NCBI RefSeq assembly: GCF_001813675.1
Contig: NZ_KV813678.1
Span: forward strand, 143,340-199,909
Source: Streptococcus sp. HMSC078D09
GTDB taxonomy: Bacteria > Bacillota > Bacilli > Lactobacillales > Streptococcaceae
Direction of reading: 5' to 3'
DNA length: 56,570 bases
A model generated the notes under the pieces. That model did no database searches and was not told the DNA's origin. It was given only the letters and a program-made list of their open reading frames with translations. Positions within the stretch are counted from its first letter, which is position 1. Every line of letters starts with the position of its first letter. This document shows positions 55,101-56,570 of this stretch, piece after piece. The position numbers and the translations under genes are program-made.

Positions 55101-56570
55101 GCAGATACAAATGCAAACCCATATGCTGACAAAACTACTAACAACGAAGCAGAAAACATCAATACCAAGACTGTTGAACGCGGTGAAAAATTAGTTTACC
55201 AAGTATGGTTGGATACTAAGAACTTCACTGACAAGAACAACATCCAAGCTGTAGGTATCTCTGATACATACGATGCAGATAAATTGACTGTCAACACTGC
55301 TGATATCAAAGCATATGACAGCGTAACTGGTGAAGATGTGACAGCTAAATTCGACATCAAGGTTGAAAATGGTGTCATTACTGCAACTTCTAAATCTTCT
55401 ATGAACAAATCTTTAGGTGATGCTGATAACACTCAAGTTATCGACACAACTAAATTTGCATTTGGTCGCTACTACAAATTCGATATTCCAGCAACTGTTA
55501 AAGATTCAGTAGCAGGTGGAGTAGACATCGAAAACAAAGCTAACCAAATCGTTCACGTTTACAACCCAGTAAGCAAATCTGTAGAAACTCCAGAAAAACC
55601 AACTCAAAAACGTGTGAACAGTGTCCCAATCACTGTAGAATTCAACTTCACAAAACGTTTGGAAGGTCGTGAGCTTAAAGCTGGCGAATTTACATTCGAG
55701 TTGAAAGACAGCGACAATGTTGTGATTGCGACTGCAACCAACGATGCAGCTGGTAAGATCTCATTTGCTCCAGTGTCTTACACAAATAAAGCTGGCGAAA
55801 CTGTCACTGCCCTTAAATACAAGAAGGGTCAAGAAGGTACATACACTTACTCTGTAACAGAGGTGAAAGGTACAGACGCGACTGTCACTTACGATACAAT
55901 GAAGGCAGAAGTAACTGTAACAGTATCTCACGACGGTACAGCGAAAGCATTGATTGCTAACGTAACTGAACCAGCTGACAAAGAGTTCAACAATACAGTA
56001 ACTCCTCCAACAGAACCTAAGTTCCAACCAGAGAAGTATGTATTGAATACAGCTAAATACTCAATCACTGATAACAAACTTCTTGATGATGACGCTGAGT
56101 TGACTGATAAATATGGTGAAACAAATACGGATCCATATGTTGATAAAACAAACAACAACGAAGCAGAAAACATCAATACCAAGACTGTTAACCGCGGAGA
56201 TAAGATCTACTATCAAGTATGGTTGGATACAACTAAATTCTCAGCAACTAACAAAGAAAACGTTCAATCAGTAGGAATCACTGATGACTTCGATGAAACA
56301 AAAGTTGATGTCGTTGCTTCTGAAATTAAAGCTTACGACTCAGTAACTGGTAACGATGTAACAAACAAATTCGATATCAAGGTTGAAAATGGTGTGATGA
56401 CTGCAACTCTTAAAGATGGCTTTACGAAGTCATTGGGTGATGCAGAAAATACTCAAATCATTGACACAACTAAGTTCTCATTTGAACGTTACTACAAATT
56501 TGATATCCCAGCAACTGTTAAAGCTGACGTTGCAGGTGGAGTAGACATCGAAAATACTGCGGCTCAAGTA
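52116..56570 (+). CDS. Large repetitive YSIRK-signal adhesin, 3' end outside window
   Basis: The frame stays open for 1485 codons to the window edge. It starts with a YSIRK-type signal (RFSLRKYSVGVCSVLLG, cleaved near SASA-DEA), then an Ala/Glu/Ser/Thr-rich region (about 40-235) ending in SSRRRSRRA, a motif common in streptococcal adhesins. An N-terminal beta region (about 245-700) follows. Then FctA/Spy0128-like domains (GEFTFKLKE, GEFKFVLKD, GEFTFELKD) alternate with antigen I/II-type isopeptide domains (FQPEKFVLN, INTKTVERGEKLVYQVWLDT). One unit repeats after exactly 1014 bases (54987 and 56001). AAGGAG lies about 11 bases before the ATG. An LPXTG signal is expected beyond the window. Confidence 0.88.
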   Translation, partial: MKDIFNRRQRFSLRKYSVGVCSVLLGTALFAAGAQSASADEATAASESAGTAASEAAQPAKTESSQTGAPAASKAYGEGASVPKIDLSGTTAATSEAPAPATEKSEGTEKPVATENKEAKAEPKKEEKAETKKSEEAPKTTASSETSKPVEKKKESSSKPASTPAATTEKSTATHAATSENSEAPAASEAPAVTTTFSATVNPAAPITGTEAAAQDRAASTDAAAAVATANEERTNAGALAVSSRRRSRRAVTDEAVTGDHNSNPVAVTTYLKDGEKVTPEIKDANGATVRSQTVPSGYSAKEGDWYTYSIVDLTKFNERYGRNYYTRAYKRFDESTETIVELIDKTTGNVLETRTVNASSGVQKFTTTTAASNGELTWQVEYDKGEGAGPGKTNQPFIQLQYEVGAHIQAFVASGHNLTPDEQKLYDAVYAARRSTDIINVVEPAYNGRSITETNAKIPVSVDKTTYYRVVDKNNPTFNANKTDKTVQDYVPNGNEVDLARYTLKAMEGQSFTASGERQFDGYKLYQTADANDKSGFVSRPYTVGTKFMDADRYGIKRIKEIVGEDGTVVVRVYLLDPKQQSKRSDGTLSTDGYMLLAETKPIKPGDYNKEDLVVKKSPLNTIAFTGTDGVNHPNGVEVDFGFQTAAGYTPKKTVFVPFLGDGIGHSSPNSQLERGVGGIGVNVDLLNSLTPYKQPIYYYVKQEPVEVTPEVEKQLEGRVLANGEFTFKLKEVQPNKSISAHEETVTNKADGKATFSKLTFNKAGTYTYTITETPGSDANVEYDAMTVTMTVNVTENAQGDLQATVKYSAEGGFKSSADDKIFNNYVVAPVKTKFDFTKKLAGRELKDGEFKFVLKDANGQEVETVTNKADGTVTFTEISFDNSKVGTHTYTVEEVVPAAKEAGMTYDTMKATITVEVAKNGHALTTVTNVVSTGGVDANGNATDGTADKEFNNKITPPETPEFQPEKFVLNKEKFDITGTKLVDDDDELTDEYADTNANPYADKTTNNEAENINTKTVERGEKLVYQVWLDTKNFTDKNNIQAVGISDTYDADKLTVNTADIKAYDSVTGEDVTAKFDIKVENGVITATSKSSMNKSLGDADNTQVIDTTKFAFGRYYKFDIPATVKDSVAGGVDIENKANQIVHVYNPVSKSVETPEKPTQKRVNSVPITVEFNFTKRLEGRELKAGEFTFELKDSDNVVIATATNDAAGKISFAPVSYTNKAGETVTALKYKKGQEGTYTYSVTEVKGTDATVTYDTMKAEVTVTVSHDGTAKALIANVTEPADKEFNNTVTPPTEPKFQPEKYVLNTAKYSITDNKLLDDDAELTDKYGETNTDPYVDKTNNNEAENINTKTVNRGDKIYYQVWLDTTKFSATNKENVQSVGITDDFDETKVDVVASEIKAYDSVTGNDVTNKFDIKVENGVMTATLKDGFTKSLGDAENTQIIDTTKFSFERYYKFDIPATVKADVAGGVDIENTAAQV
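54987..56570 (+). repeat. 1014-base repeat unit in the large adhesin
   Basis: The sequence beginning ACTCCTCCA at 54987 recurs at 56001 in the same frame, coding for PPETPEFQPEKFVLN and PPTEPKFQPEKYVLN. The similarity continues at least to 56570. A unit is one isopeptide domain plus one FctA-like domain (338 codons). Confidence 0.8.

Overview
The window looks like the chromosome of an oral streptococcus of the mitis/sanguinis type, perhaps close to S. parasanguinis or S. australis. That placement is an inference from gene content: LPXTG surface proteins with YSIRK-type signal peptides, a ctsR-clpC operon, a nadR-pnuC-nrtR operon, and the streptococcal neighbours purA, tadA, dut, radA and a beta-carbonic anhydrase, here split apart by about 19 kb of other genes. 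There are no rRNA or tRNA genes, no CRISPR array and no phage or IS transposase.

Layout. 1-1.8 kb: a small membrane protein and the Dpr iron-storage protein with a PerR-type operator, bracketed by copies of an intergenic repeat. 1.8-12.5 kb: two giant LPXTG glycosidases for host glycans, a GH2 beta-galactosidase and a GH29 alpha-L-fucosidase; the fucosidase has a frameshift in a T7 tract inside its signal peptide. 12.6-16.5 kb: ctsR-clpC with a CtsR operator, then an ECF-type membrane protein and a DUF4430-like lipoprotein. 16.7-20.3 kb: a lipoprotein and the NAD-salvage operon nadR-pnuC-nrtR. 20.6-24.5 kb: a Xre regulator with DUF3278 and small membrane proteins, DUF1275, hslO and dusB. 24.7-29.1 kb: purA, a HAD phosphatase, and an AT-rich block holding a truncated radical-SAM maturase, a tiny Cys-containing ORF and an ABC exporter (a decayed RiPP-like locus). 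29.2-30.3 kb: an RNA-rich stretch with a probable CiaR-dependent small RNA, tadA, the SRP RNA and an unassigned structured segment. 30.5-42.3 kb: pgi, a poly-serine LPKTG protein, four tandem paralogous single-pass membrane proteins, dapH-dapL, 5-formyl-THF cyclo-ligase, rhomboid protease and a secreted C69 peptidase. 42.5-48.5 kb: galU, gpsA, a C26 amidotransferase and a pilin-like LPSTG adhesin. 48.9-56.6 kb: dut, a histidine phosphatase, radA (apparently with an ATC start), carbonic anhydrase and a large repetitive adhesin that runs off the right edge.

Four near-identical copies of a ~180 bp intergenic element, each with three successive hairpins of which the last is an intrinsic terminator, sit just behind genes on the + strand. 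The themes are surface glycan foraging and adhesion (five cell-wall anchored or YSIRK proteins, cre sites), stress control (PerR, CtsR and CiaR sites) and ordinary housekeeping. The best candidates for undescribed biology are the four-gene membrane cluster, the RiPP-like remnant with its ABC transporter, the hairpin repeat, and the RNA-rich region around tadA and the SRP RNA gene.
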